Shown here in pieces: positions 11,562 through 25,600 of a stretch of 64,000 bases of DNA. A program made the translations under genes and the position numbers. This DNA is from Diplosphaera chodatii (Eukaryota; Chlorophyta; Trebouxiophyceae; Prasiolales; Stichococcaceae). The notes beneath the pieces were generated by a model. It ran no database searches, was not told the origin of the DNA, and was given only the letters and a program-made list of their open reading frames with translations. The stretch spans positions 744,001 to 808,000 of the forward strand of contig JAALGY010000011.1 of the NCBI GenBank assembly GCA_032358165.1, read 5' to 3'. How positions within the stretch are numbered: position 1 is the stretch's first letter; every line of letters begins with the position of its first letter.

Positions 11562-12079
11562 TAGCACTGACGGAAATGGACACGATGTAAGATGTGCACT
11601 TTTGGGCTGTAGTAGGACATCATTTGCGAGGTTCGCTAAAGAACAGTGGGGTAGGAAAAGGCAACAGCGCTATGTAGCGTTCGCTAAGATTTTTTCCAAG
11701 CAGTTTGACCGCCAATGGTACAGAAAGCACAGCAATCAACGGTGACGATAGACAGAGCGTAACAAGACAGCAGAAGCTGCAGATACGGTGGTTGACAGCC
11801 TGCTCTTTGATGGCAGACGCCCCTCACAATCTTAGGTGCAGGCCTCGACTCATGCCTTAAGGCCGCTGTGTTCCCAGTCGCATGTCCAGCAACCCAAATC
11901 TGTCTGGAGAGCGCCGTGCGCACGGCGCTCAATACCGGTTCCAGAACACCTGCACGACCCAGGCGGACACGTGAAGCAATGCTAGGCTATGTGATAGCAG
12001 CGCGCAATGTGATGGCTGAAAATCAATAGATTGTAATGTTTGGCTCTGGTCAAAGGGCTATCTTAGCCAAATAACAGCA
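11562..12079. other. Convergent intergenic gap
   Basis: 518 bases between the stops of SDH4 (+) and the complex I 20 kDa subunit (-). Apart from the TGTAA at 11586-11590 I see nothing to annotate. Confidence 0.6.
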
Positions 12080-13260
<1,181 letters not shown>

Positions 13261-13806
13261 GGCTGCACGCCTGTTGGGCTCAAGAACGATACGTGCAACA
13301 CTTGTGTCGAACCGTTCGACACAACAGGCAAACGCGGCCGCAAGCACTGTTCTGAAGCTTCATTGCAGTCGAGTCGCATTGGAACGTCATCAATAAAAAC
13401 CCTGGCAAATTGCTGCCCCCAGTCTCGCAGGGAGCATTTCATCGAAATCAGGTTAATTTGTCAAGGGATGTAAGATAACGGTGAAAGGCAGTATTACGAA
13501 AGAGGGACGACCCTCATATGATTCTCCGTCCAGGCTTCAATCATTTCGATAGCCGCAAAAACACCTGCAGCAGTCTGCATCATCAGAATTGTGCCGTTCC
13601 GCTGACATACATGCACAAACCACATATTACCGTAGGATGAAGTTGCAGTGACGGCAAGTGTACATCAGTTTACTCATTCACAAGGGTGTCCATGATGTTG
13701 CACGGCCGCAATACACAGCATCACCATACAGTGCAACAAAAATGGTGCAAGCTCAATCAAATTTTGAATTATGTAAGCTGAGCTCCGGCCCAGCAGCACC
13801 GCATGG
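13261..13806. other. Intergenic region, nothing assigned
   Basis: 546 bases upstream of the complex I gene and downstream of the FAM136A gene, both on the minus strand. It is lower in GC than its surroundings; no coding exon recognised. Confidence 0.5.
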
Positions 13807-14645
13807 TCATCGCGGCAGCAGCTTGCGCAGCTGGGCCTCTGTGTCCGACCTCATCTTTGGAATCTGCTTCTGATATGTTTCGGCGCAGTCAGCGATGCAA
13901 CCCTCTAGCTGACCCTCTGCTCGCGAAATATCCTTTGGCTGCGGGTCACTTGGAAGCTTCTCCTGCAATGTTGAAAACACGTTGTACCGAAAGTTCAGAT
14001 GCAACAAGCTTGGTCTGGATGTGCAGAACCCTCCGTGAATGAGGTATGCAGCATTGGTGGACGATGACGGTTCCGACAGCAGAATGCGTTGCACCTGCGC
14101 CTGATCCTGACATCGCTCGGCGCATCGTTGCAGCCGCGCCTGGAAGCCCTGCAGCTGCTGCTGGAGGATCTGCTCAGCCGCCGCCACAGGCCGCTGGCAG
14201 TCCTGGCACCTGCACAGCAACGGATAGATGTTGTTGCGCATGCAGCTTAAAGGCCCTTGTCCAAGGTCTCAGGCTCAGGACAAACTTCATTATAGCATGG
14301 CAGTGCACTGCAGTTTGGCAGAGGCGCACTGCTGCTGCAGGGTCGCCTGGTCACGGGCGGTTTCACAAGCTCGTGCGCTACACAAGTAGCTCTCCTTCTG
14401 CAGCGGCCTGAAAAACTTCTTGTCCAGTCCGGTCACGAACTCCTCAACAGCCTGTGTGAGTTTGCATGAGACAAGCCTAAGCCCACACAGCCACCAGCTC
14501 CTCTACCGCGGAAGTTCGTCCAGCCCTTGCATGTGGGCATTCTGATAACTTCTGTTGACTTCTTCTGAAAACACTGTGACGTACTAACGCCACACGCATG
14601 TACCTCTCGCACAACTTCAGCACGCTGCTGCGCTGCAGACGCCAT
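13807..14645 (-). CDS. FAM136A / DUF842 family protein
   Basis: Four minus-strand exons join in phase to 144 residues: 14645-14604, 14451-14330, 14209-14095 and 13962-13807. The start is MASAAQQRAEVVRE, followed by AVEEFVTGLDKKFFRPLQKE and SYLCSARACETA. Paired cysteine motifs follow: LQQCQDCQRP, LQRCAERCQDQAQ and CIADCAETYQKQIP. The CxxxC pairs and overall length match the small conserved DUF842/FAM136A family. The animal member is reported to be mitochondrial; the role here is unknown. The last exon starts after an intron that a naive open-frame reading would run through (14094-13963). Confidence 0.85.
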
Positions 14646-15207
14646 GCTGTGTTGACGTTGCACCAGTGATGCGCTAGGCCTATCGCAGATGCACCGCTAG
14701 TTCAGGAGTCGAGAACTGCAGGTTTTACCAACGCAAAAGTGTCAGCACCTCAGCAGATGTGCAGATCGATGCATGAGGAGTTTGCCAGCATCATGGTCGC
14801 CTGCTGTGAAGCTCATTGCGTAATCTCCAGCAGACTCAGGTGCAGCACCGCAGAACGTCACCCTCCACAGTTGCATCACTGCTCTGGGTTAGCTGCACAC
14901 TTATAAATCATACATGAACCTAGCACAGCTGCCGTAGCACACGAACCGTCGTGTTCCAGCCGGCAGCCAACTGGTGTCCTCTGAAGGGACAGACTTGTGC
15001 CTGACTGCAAGCCCAAACTCAGCATGGGCAAGCATAATGGAAAGGCCCGAACCTCCGGCCCCAAAGTCGGTAGCGTGCTGGTCAACAAAGCGCGCAAGGT
15101 GCATTACCCTCAATGTGCCGCCTCCGTGTCGCACATGCTGTACCTGTGCAGCTTGGCTCAATCGCTGTGATGCAAATTTGTCATACAGTACATGAACTCA
15201 GCCTCAT
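14646..15207. other. Divergent intergenic region between the FAM136A gene and LSG1
   Basis: 562 bases between the two start codons on opposite strands; it should carry both promoters. No further gene or clear motif seen. Confidence 0.5.
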
Positions 15208-18200
15208 ATGGCGCAGGAGGGCAAGGGTACGAAGCGGGCAAGCATTCTGGTCGGGAGGCACACCACAGATACAGCAAAGTATGGCATGCAGAGCGTTCTG
15301 GAGACCAACGACCTCAACGAGATCATGAACATGGTCCGCATATGTCGCCGCGCAGCGTCACCACACGTCATGCCTTGCATCACTGCTGCTGCTGCGTGTT
15401 CTCAAGGCGCCATCAACTTCCAGGGTTCAGGGTGTGCAATGCCACCCTGCGTCTGAGCATCAAACCCGCTGGCTCAGGCGGACCTGGCAGGGCGCGACTT
15501 CGCCGCCGAGCGCGACCAGGCGGTGGTGGTCTCCACGGGCGCCGCCGTCAGCGACCTGGACCGCGAGCGCAGCGCCGAGGCCCGCGCCATTGCCGAGGTG
15601 CACTAGCCACTCATGCGGTACACCGCCCAAAGCGCATGTCCGGGGTTCTCTTACTGATAATATGCGACAAATAGCGAGCAAAGGCGATCGTTGCGAGGTA
15701 GTGCCTGCAGCAGGGCTTCAATGCTGTTGCATACCACAATGCAGGAGCGCAACCAGTACCGGCTGCGCATCCCGCGGCGCCCGGCGTGGAGCCGGGAGAT
15801 GACCGGCGAGCAGGTGGAGGCCCAGGAGCGGGAGGCCTTCCTCGCCTGGCGCCGCGACCTCGCCAGGTGCCCCTCTTTGCTCCCCTGCGTCTCCAGTGAG
15901 ATCAAACACGGGATCCGGCTGGCCACAAGTGCAGCGTCTCATGCGAATGTGGGAGCAGACCACCGTCACCAGATCCTGGCTACCGGATAGTAGCATCCCG
16001 CTTGGTGGAGAGGGAAGCACCACATGGCAGCTGCTGTGGTCTTTTCTCGCAGGCTGGAGGAGGACGAGCACCTGGTTCTGACGCCCTTCGAGAAGAACCT
16101 GGAAGTGTGGCGGCAGCTGTGGCGCGTGCTGGAGCGCTCCGACGTCATCGTGCAGGTACGCACCCAAATGTTCAAGAAATAGGATGTTAGAGGGCAACTA
16201 GGGCAAGCAGACTACATCGACAACAGTCGTGTACAATGACCTGTGTGATAGACTGTTATATGTTAGAGCCACTCGTCAACCCAGCAGTTAGTGCCAGGTG
16301 CTGAATGATCAGCGGAGGGTGGACATTGCTGCGCAGGTGATTGATGCCCGCGACCCGCTGACATACCGGTCGTCAGACCTGGAGGACTATGCGCGCAGCA
16401 TCTCGCGCCACAAGGGCGCCATGCTGCTGCTGAACAAGTCTGACCTGTTGCCAGAGGTGATACTGGTGCTGAGCTTGCCCTGGCGCTGTGTGTGTACCGT
16501 GCCGTCCAGTCTTGTGGCCACAGTCCTTGTGGATCGTGTGAGATGTAAGGTCTTGTGAGACGTAAGGTCTTGTGAGGCATAGGCTGATGGGCCAGCTGTT
16601 TCCTGGTGGCGTTGCAGGCTGCACGTGTTGCTTGGGCGGACTACTTTGACAGCCAGGGCATCTCCTACCTCTTCTGGTCAGCCAAGCTGGCGGCGCAGGC
16701 CGCAGATGATGAAGCAGGTGTCCACCCGAACTGTCGTCGATGCTGTTCGCACACATCATCAGTATCAACAAAAACGTTCATGGACAATGTGAAGGTACCA
16801 AGTGTTTGCTGGAGTGGGCTTCCCAGCGTGCGTAACCACGTACTGCTGTCCAACAAGGGTCCGTCATTGTATTGCAGTCGAGGCAGCTATGCAGCAGCAG
16901 ACCTGCCAGGACCAGCGCGTGCGCCTGCTGACATGCGAGCAGCTTCTGGCGGCGTTCCAGGCCAAGGCGGCGGCGGCAGCAGCTGCTGCAGCCGCAGCTG
17001 CACCTGGTACCAGCTCTGCGGAAACGCCTGCCGAGGTGTGGCTACGCCGTAGGGCGCAACTGGATCATGCCATCTCCATCGTCTTATGGCAGGCTTGCTG
17101 CCCCAAGTCGGTTGCCAAAGCCTAGTCAACCGTCTCTTTGTGTGCAGGAGAGCACCTCATCACATGTGGAGCGGCGGCTGGTGGTGGGCCTGACTGGGTA
17201 CCCCAATGTGGGCAAGAGCTCCACCATCAATGCCCTATTCGGTGAGGAACGATTGCTCAGCACAGACTTATAACGACTTGCGACTGCACCTCCGACCTGA
17301 GTGCTGTGCATTGGGTTATGCATAACCCTAACACACATTGGACGCAGGCTCCAAGAAGACGGCAGTGGCGGCGACGCCGGGGAAGACGAAGCACTTCCAG
17401 ACGCTGATCGTCAGCGAGGCGCTGCTGCTGTGCGACTGCCCCGGCCTGGTGCTGCCCCGCTACGCGCAGTCCAAGGCGGAAATGGTGGCTGCGGGTGCGC
17501 CTTGCCCCAACTGTTTGGTAACATGCGCTGTCTGTGCTGTTTGTACTGGGCAATACCATATGTGACACACAGGATCTCATATACCACCAAGCCAAACAGC
17601 AGCTCCTTGACTTGCGAGGTGCTGCATTGCAGGCGTCATCCCCATCGACCGCCTGACGGATGTGCGCGCCCCCGCCGAGGTGGTGCTGCGGCAGGCGGGC
17701 GTCCGGCAGATCGAGCGCGTGTACAACATCACAGTGCCGCAGAAGCCCAGCACGTACGCATTGTTGATGACACATCAGCATAGCAGTAACTTTGAAAGAC
17801 ACACGCCCGTGCTCAATGCAAGCCACCGGCTGCCTCGTCATGTGCTTGTCAGGAGGGCGACAGTTTGCATATGTTAAGTGGCGCACTCATGTGCATGTGT
17901 GCAGGCCGTTGACTGCGGCACACATGCTGGCAGCCCTGGCATCAGCTCGAGGCTGGACCACGGGAGCTGGACTGCCAGACGAAGCTCGTGCAGGACGCCA
18001 GGTAGGCTGCTTCTTTGCCCTCGACGCCCTGGAAATGGGGGCTCTGCCTCACCCTTGCCCCGAATCCTGTTGCCCCAAAACCTGCAGGCTCACAGCTGAC
18101 CACTGCAAAGGGGTTGCCCGCCTACAATGCGTGCTTGCAATACATGCTGTCCCTTTCCAACCTGCAGGTGCTGCGGGACTTCTGTGACGGCAAGCTGGTG

Positions 18201-18668
18201 TCGTTCTGCCTGCCGCCCGTGGCCCGGCGCGCGGCGGACGTGCCTGGCGTGTCAGCGCCGCTGCCCGGCGCCGGTGACCGGCGTGTGGCGGCGGCCGATG
18301 CCCCACTGGAAGCGGCTGCGCAGGGTGACCGCCGCGGCAGCACCATCGACAGCGATGCCCGTGCAGCACCTGCAGGCGCAGCAGATTCAGCGACCGAAGA
18401 TAGCGATGCAGATTCGGCAGACTCAGCGTCAGATGAGGAGGATTTTAGTGACGCCACAGCTGCAGCAGCGCCAGCAGAGCCTCGCGCATCCGCTGCTCCT
18501 GGGCGGGTCAGCCCCCCTGATGAGGAGGAGATCTCGGAGGCAGACCTGGCGCTCATGCAGGAGCTGCAGCTGGGCAGCGGGACAGCAGGCAAGCAGCGCC
18601 GGGCCTCCCATAAGTTTCATGGCAAGGGCTCACGCCGCCGCATGGCTGGCCTCGTGTCGGCGCATTGA
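15208..18668 (+). CDS. LSG1: LSG1-type circularly permuted GTPase (60S ribosome maturation)
   Basis: Cytosolic GTPase that acts late in 60S assembly (release of the export adaptor NMD3). Twelve exons join in phase to 602 residues: 15208-15333, 15478-15597, 15745-15866, 16053-16155, 16337-16456, 16618-16717, 16878-17035, 17148-17241, 17348-17494, 17633-17753, 17905-18001 and 18168-18668. GTPase motifs come in permuted order: G4 NKSDLLP, G5 YLFWSAK, G1 GYPNVGKSS, G3 DCPGLV. FEKNLEVWRQLWRVLERSD and DARDPLTYR are LSG1 hallmarks. A poly-Ala stretch sits in the insert before G1 (exon 16878-17035). The C-terminal exon has a long acidic Ser/Asp/Glu region and a basic end. The second motif order check, G4 before G1, separates it from ordinary GTPases. 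Confidence 0.95.
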
Positions 18669-18825
18669 CAGCTTCATAGAATTTCAGGCTGAAGAGCGCA
18701 GTGTCTGCCTTCCAGTTGACATGTCTTCTCACACCTGGCTTGTCATGTATCATGTACAGCTCTTGGTGCCGTCAGCACGTTACCACACTACCCTTCACTA
18801 GAAAACAAGCAATCAACCCAATCCA

Positions 18826-21132
18826 TTACTGGTATGATCTTAAATTTCGCAAGGCGTCCTGCCAGTCAATGTCCAGCAGTGGGTCTACTACCCATCTAAT
18901 ATGTGGCAATGCCTGTTGCAGATGCAACAATTGCTGCACTACAAATACGTGTAGATACCACTGCTGGTCTCTGCCCTGCACAGGGTGCCGTGGACGATCA
19001 GCATTGCACAGCCGCGATCCGTTTAGGTCGATGACCCGCAGCTTGGGCAGCCGCAACAGTGGCACAGCATCAGCTGCCGCTAATCCCAAGTTGAACGAGT
19101 CAACTACGTTGAGAATCTCCAGCTTCGGCAGGTCCGCGATCATGGCCAGGACGTGAGGCCAGGGGAGTGTGGCCCGCCATATATGCAGCTTGGTGAGCTG
19201 CTGAAAGGGCAGCGGCAACACATCTGTGGCCTCCGCAACTGCAAGTACTTGGAGCAGGGACGGACATCAGCCCAGGCACAGAGGACGCCTTCGAAAAGGT
19301 AGGAATTGCACATCCCAATGACAGTAGCGGTGACATAGGCAGATGCCACACAAGGCAGAATGACGCACCGCCAACCAAGCAGAGCTCACGCAGCCCAGTG
19401 CAGCCAACGAATGTGAGTAGTTGTGCACATGCAGGTGGACGGTCCAGCTCGAGCGATGTCAGGCGCTGCAGCGCACTCGGGCCGCATGTGCTGCCCAGAT
19501 CGTAGTCGGGCTCTCTCAATGTCAAGCGTTCCAATGCTGTCAGATGTGCCAGCTCTTGCAGAGACACCCGGTCAGCTTGTAAGGCCTTCAAGCAAGGTGG
19601 CAGCGCCTGCAGGATGCACGAGTAAGACCAACCATGTTGCATGACGCAGACAAGACCGCTGTCAGACCCGACATCACGGTAAACACTTCACGTCTTGCAT
19701 CTGGCATGCCATGAGCGCATGCCATATCAGGTTTGCAGTATGCATGTTTGGTGACCCACCTCCAGACCACCAGGTTGATAAGCATCTACTCTGGTTGGGA
19801 AGCTGATGCCGACCAGCATGTCATCATAGTTGACCTCCAAGCTGGTGAGCTGCGTGAGCTGGCTGATGCTGCGCGTCAGCGGCGCCGTCACACAGGCGTC
19901 AAGCCGTAGATGGCGCAACTGCTTCAAGGCGGTGATAGCCTCCGCATCATCCACTGAGAACATTGTCTCCAGCGACCTGGGATACCACATGCTCAAGTCC
20001 AGGCAGGTCAGGCGAGTGCACCTGCAAGCACATGCCATGCAGGTGTCTTGAGCAGCATGTTGATAATTTGCCATACTTTGAGCGGGCGCTGCAAGCACCA
20101 CAAGTGCAGGGCATAGGTGCAGGGTGCCTATCGGCAGCACCTACCGCTGCAGACTTGACGGAAAATCATCAGGGAAATGGTCGCGCGATATTTCAGGCAC
20201 CAAGGGGATGCATCGGATCGATGGGTGCTCTTCAGCACCGCCCTCATCATCGGACATCTCCCCTTCGTCATATGATCTGAAGCGTAGGCGCACGTTCTCG
20301 AGCGCTGGCAGGCCCGCGAACAGATCGTCCAAGGCTGGTCGTTCAATATGCGTACTGATGAAAAGGGCTTCAAGGCGGGTGAGGGAATGCAATCGGCTGG
20401 CGCATGCCTGCAGGATCATGACGGCATGCTTTGTTTGCAGTGCGTTCAACGTTCGAAGCAGATGCTGCTCATGCTCCAGATCACCAGCCAGGCAGCAGTG
20501 AAAGGTGGCATGCTGCCGGGCCTGGATGCCAAAGGCATGATGCTCGCCCGCAGCTAGAATCTGCAGGTCCTGCAGCTGGGTCGCTGTTGCCACCACGGAC
20601 AGCATGGCAGACTGCAACATCTGAGTGCTTGCGAGTGTTGTTGCTGCCCGCGGCGTCTGAAAGGGCACCATTAACAGTTTTCGTGAACTGTGACGACTGT
20701 GCCTCGAAACGGCATTTGGGCCTGGGATGAGCTGCACCGCCTGTCGATAGTACGGAGTACGGAGTACTGCCAGCATCCACACAAATTCTCACCCGGAAAA
20801 TAAGCTTTCGCAATCCCGGTGCACGCCGCCGAAGCCAGCTGTCCTGTCTGCTGGCTTGTTCCGAATAACTGCCACAAGGTGTCACATCCAACTCTGGCCA
20901 CATGCTCGCGTCCGCCATGATCCAGTACCATCTGTGGCACACCAGCGGCACCGTTCGCAGCCTGCCGCATCAATAGAGCCACTGAGCACCGACATCAGCC
21001 ATTCGTGCAGTCGGAGGGTTTCTCAAGCATGTCATCCATCGTGATGTGAGTTCGTCGGGCCGTGTAGCACCTGTCAGTCTGAGGCAGCAGGATGAGGATC
21101 TGGTCAAGAACGTCGTTGCTCAGAGACTGCAT
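18826..21132 (-). CDS. F-box/leucine-rich repeat protein, paralogue 1
   Basis: Likely substrate receptor of an SCF ubiquitin ligase. The F-box is split by a phase-2 intron. Exon 21132-21071 gives SLSNDVLDQILILLPQTD; exon 20961-20793 gives LRTVPLVCHRWYWIMADASM and continues with WLRRRAPGLRKLIFR. LRR blocks follow in separate exons: about 20651-20141 (LHSLTRLEALFI, LFAGLPALENVRL), about 20020-19760 (CTRLTCLDLS, LKQLRHLRLDACVTAPLT, LTQLTSLEV), about 19593-19344 (LQELAHLTALERLTL, LQRLTSLELDRP) and 19226-18826 (PLPFQQLTKLHIW, LPKLEILNVVDS, LPKLRVIDLNGS). The acidic insert after the first LRR block is shared with paralogues 2 and 3. Internal exon ends are approximate. It is convergent with LSG1 (157 bases apart) and separated from its three paralogues by the NLR cluster. 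Confidence 0.75.
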
Positions 21133-22636
21133 GGTGCAACGCGGCATGTGTGCAAAGGTGCAGTTTCAACCCGCGGACAGCCACACGGCTGCAACTCAAG
21201 CCGCGCCAGCAGAGTGTATCTAGCAGCGGTGATGTACAGTGGGACGTGCCAAGCAACATGCATATGTCATGATGAAGTCAGCTTCGGGCAGCTCTATCTG
21301 CAAGATGCCGCACGTGACCAAACGTTTACATGATAGGCAAGAGCTGAAACGTGGTGGACTGGATCCTAGGGTCCAGACAATCATGCTGACGTGGGGTATG
21401 CTGACGTGGGGTTGTTCCAGCCATGTCCTGGGCAGCAATGGTCAAAATACTCAGAAGCGAGGGTCTTGAAGTGACTTATTGAGTCGTGACAGGAAGCGAA
21501 GCTCCGTCTCTGTGAAGTGACAGCTTGAAGTGAGGCAAATGATGTATTTAGGTTTGTTTGAAGAGGACCCGCATTGCCTTTGTCTGGAAACGGTGTGATT
21601 GTTCACCAGAGTTGCCCCGTCAAGCACGCGCGCTACAGCAAATGCTGCCGCTAATGCCTGTGACATATACTGACCTTGCTGCTGCATTGTTCACTCCAGC
21701 CAGCATACTTGCACAAATCGCACCTCCCAAGCATCGCATGCAGCTGCTGTAGCACATGCAGGGCGAGATTGAACACAGTGATGCATGATCACATAAGACA
21801 TGCAACATGTGACGGCATGCGAGGAGGCGTGCGGCATGTCAAGGTGCAACTACATGTTCTCAAAATACTGGGCCGGCCCACATGCATAGCAGCAGGGCAG
21901 CCGCGTGCCCCGCCGCGGCCCTGCTGGAGCTGCATGTGCCCGTGTCCACAATGGGCACATGGTGCGAGTGGATGCCCGCACAAGAAGCGGCAGACAAGCT
22001 GGCAGCCACACATTTCATGGCAGCCTGAGGAAAACGCTGGCAGCACCATTAATAGCTAGCTGCTAGTAATGGTTGGCAGACTAATTTGCATGGTCCACGG
22101 ACTACGTCCTCCAGGATTGAAGAGAGTTTGTAGGGCATACGTACACCGTTTTCATTGCCATCTGCAGCTGATGTGAGGGCAGCGCAGGCATGCTGCAAGC
22201 CATGACAGCATGCAACATGCAGCACAGCATTCAACATTGTGAGTATGTTGACACGTGAACGACATGCAAAGTTATAGTCGGATGTGAGCAAAAGCCCGAT
22301 GCATCACCACGTCTTCGGCGGTCTGAGCAAGAATGCCTGAATGGTGAACAGTAGACCATTCGCATTGCACACACTGCTTGCCAGGCTTTGCATGGTATCT
22401 AGAATGTTAGGTAATGAAGATGGAGCAACACAGTTGCTTGTACACAGTAAAAGTGTATACAACATTGCGATTACAACAAAACCACTACAGCAGGGTGTGC
22501 ATGGAGGTGGAACACAGCTGATGGCAGGAAGCTGTTGTAAATGGCACTCCCAACCCGGATATTTGCCAGAAACTCCCCATCACAGGTCATGTGATAAGAT
22601 GCTCAGTACTTTGGTCAATGTCTATCTGTACCAACA
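21133..22636. other. Intergenic region between F-box/LRR 1 and NLR1
   Basis: 1.5 kb with no exon I can defend. A short tandem duplication of ATGCTGACGTGGGG lies near 21383-21410. The region should carry the promoter of the F-box gene and the 3' end of NLR1. Confidence 0.45.
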
Positions 22637-25600
22637 TCAGTAAAAACTACTTGAATATGTTATGCGCTGAACTTGTGGCCAAAAGGCAATGCTCTGTGGC
22701 ACTTGAGCCGCAGCGAGCACATCCGTGACCCGCAGCTCGGTGAGCTTGGTGAGCCTGCTGACACTATCTGGCAACCTGCCCAGCTTGTTGCACCCGCGCA
22801 TGTCTAGAGACTCCAGGCTGCGCAAACCGCCAATGTTGTCTTGCAGCGTGCTGAGCATGCTGCACCCGGGGAGCATTAGTTGCTGTAAGCTGCTCAGGCC
22901 GCCAATGCTGTCCGGAAGCTGCACCAACATGCTGCAACGTGCCAGGTCCAGTTTCTGCAGGCTGCTTAGGCCGCCAATGCTGTCCGGAAGCTGCACCAAC
23001 ATGCTGCAACGTGCCAGGTCCAGTTTCTGCAGGCTGCTCAGGTCGCCAATGCTGTCCGGCAAATTCCTCAGCACGCTGCAAGCAGTCAAGTCCAGTTCCC
23101 GCAAGCTGCTCAGCTCGCCAATGCTGTCCGGAAGCTGCACCAACATGCTGCAACGTGCCAGGTCCAGTTTCTGCAGGCTGCTCAGGTCGCCAATGCTGTC
23201 CGGCAAATTCCTCAGCACGCTGCAAGCAGTCAAGTCCAGTTCCCGCAAGCTGCTCAGCTCGCCAATGCTGTTCGGCAGCTGGTTCAGCTGACGGCACCCG
23301 GTCAGGTCCAGATACTGCAGGCTGCACAGGCTGCCAATGCTGTCCGGCAGGCTGCCCAGATTGTGACACTCAGACACGAACACATATTGCAGGCTGCTCA
23401 AGCTGCCAATGGTGTCTGGCAGCATGTCAAGCCTGTCGCACGCGCTCAGATACAGGTACTGCAGGCTGCTCAAGCTGCCGATGCTGTCTGGCAGCTTGCC
23501 CAGCGTGATGCACTTGCCCGCGTACAGATACTGCAGTCTGCTCAGGCCGCCGATGCTGTCTGGCAGCTCGCTCAGCCTCCAGCAATAGCTCAAACCCAGG
23601 TATTCCAGGCGGCTTAGGCTGCCAATGCTGTCTGGCAAATGTCGCAGCTTGCCGCACTCGGTCACGTTGAGCCGCTGCAGGCTGCTCAGGCTGCCAATGC
23701 TGTCGGGCAGCTCCTCCAAGTTGCTGCAATAGCTCATATCCAGAAGCTGTAAGCTGCTCACGCTGCCGATGCTGTCCGGCAGCCTGTCCAGCTTGCTACA
23801 TTCACTCAGGTACAAATATAGCAGGCTGCTCAGGCTGCCGATGCTGTCTGGCAGCTTGTGGAGCTGGCTGCACCCGCTCATACTCAAGTGGTGCAGGCTG
23901 AGCAGTCCGCCAATGTTGTCTGGCAGCCTGTCCAGCATGCTGCATTTGCGCATACACAGATGTTGCAAGCTGCTTAGGCTGCTGATGCTGTCCGGCAGGC
24001 GCTTCAATCTGCCGCACAAGGTCAGCTTCAGACACTGCAGGCTGCCCAAGCCGCCGATGCTGTCTGGCAGCGTTCCCAGGCGCGAGCAGCGTTCCAGCGC
24101 CAGCTGCTCCAGGCTGCTGAGGCCGCCGATATTGTCTGGCAGTTCTGCCAGATTGCTGCAACTGCTCAGCAGCAGCATCTGCAAACAGCTCAGGTCGCCA
24201 ATGTTATCTGGCAGCTGGTGGAGTGCCGTGGATCCGGAAGCATCCAGCACAGCCAGTCGCTGCAAACTGCCCAACCACGACGGCAGCAGCCCTGGCAGCC
24301 GCAGGTACAACAGCCGAGTGAGGTGCTGGGGCGCAGGCGGTTCGTCAGGCGAGGGCGCCAGCTCATCCGAGAAGGTGGCCAGCTGCAGCGCCGCATGGCT
24401 GTGCAGGATCTGAGCCAGCGACAGGACTGGTGGCACAGTAGCCGCCCTGACGCAGCGCAGCCGGTCTGCTGCTGTTGTCAGACCCTGCAAAGAAGGCACA
24501 TCTTCCGTTCACCACGATGGCACACTGTGCTTGTGATCGCTGTTGACATCTTGATGACAACTTAATTGCATATGACAAGCAACAGCAGCAGCTGCAGCAT
24601 TTGAACTAAGCAGGCCATGCGTCAGGACTCAACGAAACTGCACACCTTAGGCAGATCGTCATCAGCTGCAATGACGCTGAGCAGCCACCCAGCTGGCCGC
24701 CCATCGTTGCGCGCAACTGCTTCAGCCATGTCGCGCAAGCGTGCATGAACCACAAGCCTGCAGCAACGATGCCGCTCAGGATCAGGCAACTCAGGGTCCT
24801 GTGCTGGCTGCATGCACTGCAGCAATGATAGCGTTGCGTGGCTCGACCATGCAAGGTGACTTGCCTGCCAACGGGTGCATGGCAATCGAGGTAGCCCCCT
24901 TCTGGTTGGGCTGCTGTGTCCACCTGGACGAGGGATGCACTGACCAGGCTGTTGAGCAAACTCTCTGCATCCTTTTTGTAGGCCTGAGAGTGGCGAGTAT
25001 GCCGCATATTGGTGCCCCTGTCTGAGCTGCGCCAGCTGGAGCCACGAAGGACAAGCCCGGCACCACTGAGACGGCTGTCCAGCTGCAACTGAGCTGCCCA
25101 CAGTGTTGTCAGCTGCTGTGCCGTGTCTCCGTGGAGGACGAGCGCTGCGTCCAGAAACATACGCCGGTGCGCATCGCTCGGTAGCGCCTCATAGCTCTTG
25201 GCCAGAAGGGCGATGTCGGCTGCAGGCGCGGCCAATGACGCCCAGTCGTCAAGAACGGCCTGCAATATTTGACAGCACCATCGCACCCGTGCAGGGTGGA
25301 GCTGAATATATGATGCAGCCAGCTCACGATGGACAGCATGAATGCACATGCAGAGGTATAGGTCTTCACCTGCCAAGCAGCCGGGGTGTCATGCCATGAC
25401 AGCGCGCCACCCAGCAGCTGCAGCGTTAATGGCAGCCCGCCACAGATTCTTTTGCCAGCCGCCACGTGCTGCTCGTTGAACCCTGCCGCCGGCGTGCTTG
25501 ATTCAAAGGCGTGCAGACATAGCAGCTGCTGTGCGGCGAGCTCTGGTAGTACAGCCACCTGCTGCGGCTCCGCTGCACCAATGCTGACGACTGCCTTGTT

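Noticed and set aside
22725..24413. Long plus-strand frames across the NLR1 LRR exon, rich in Ser and Leu
   Set aside because: They are antisense images of the 72-bp LRR units on the minus strand and have no independent motif.
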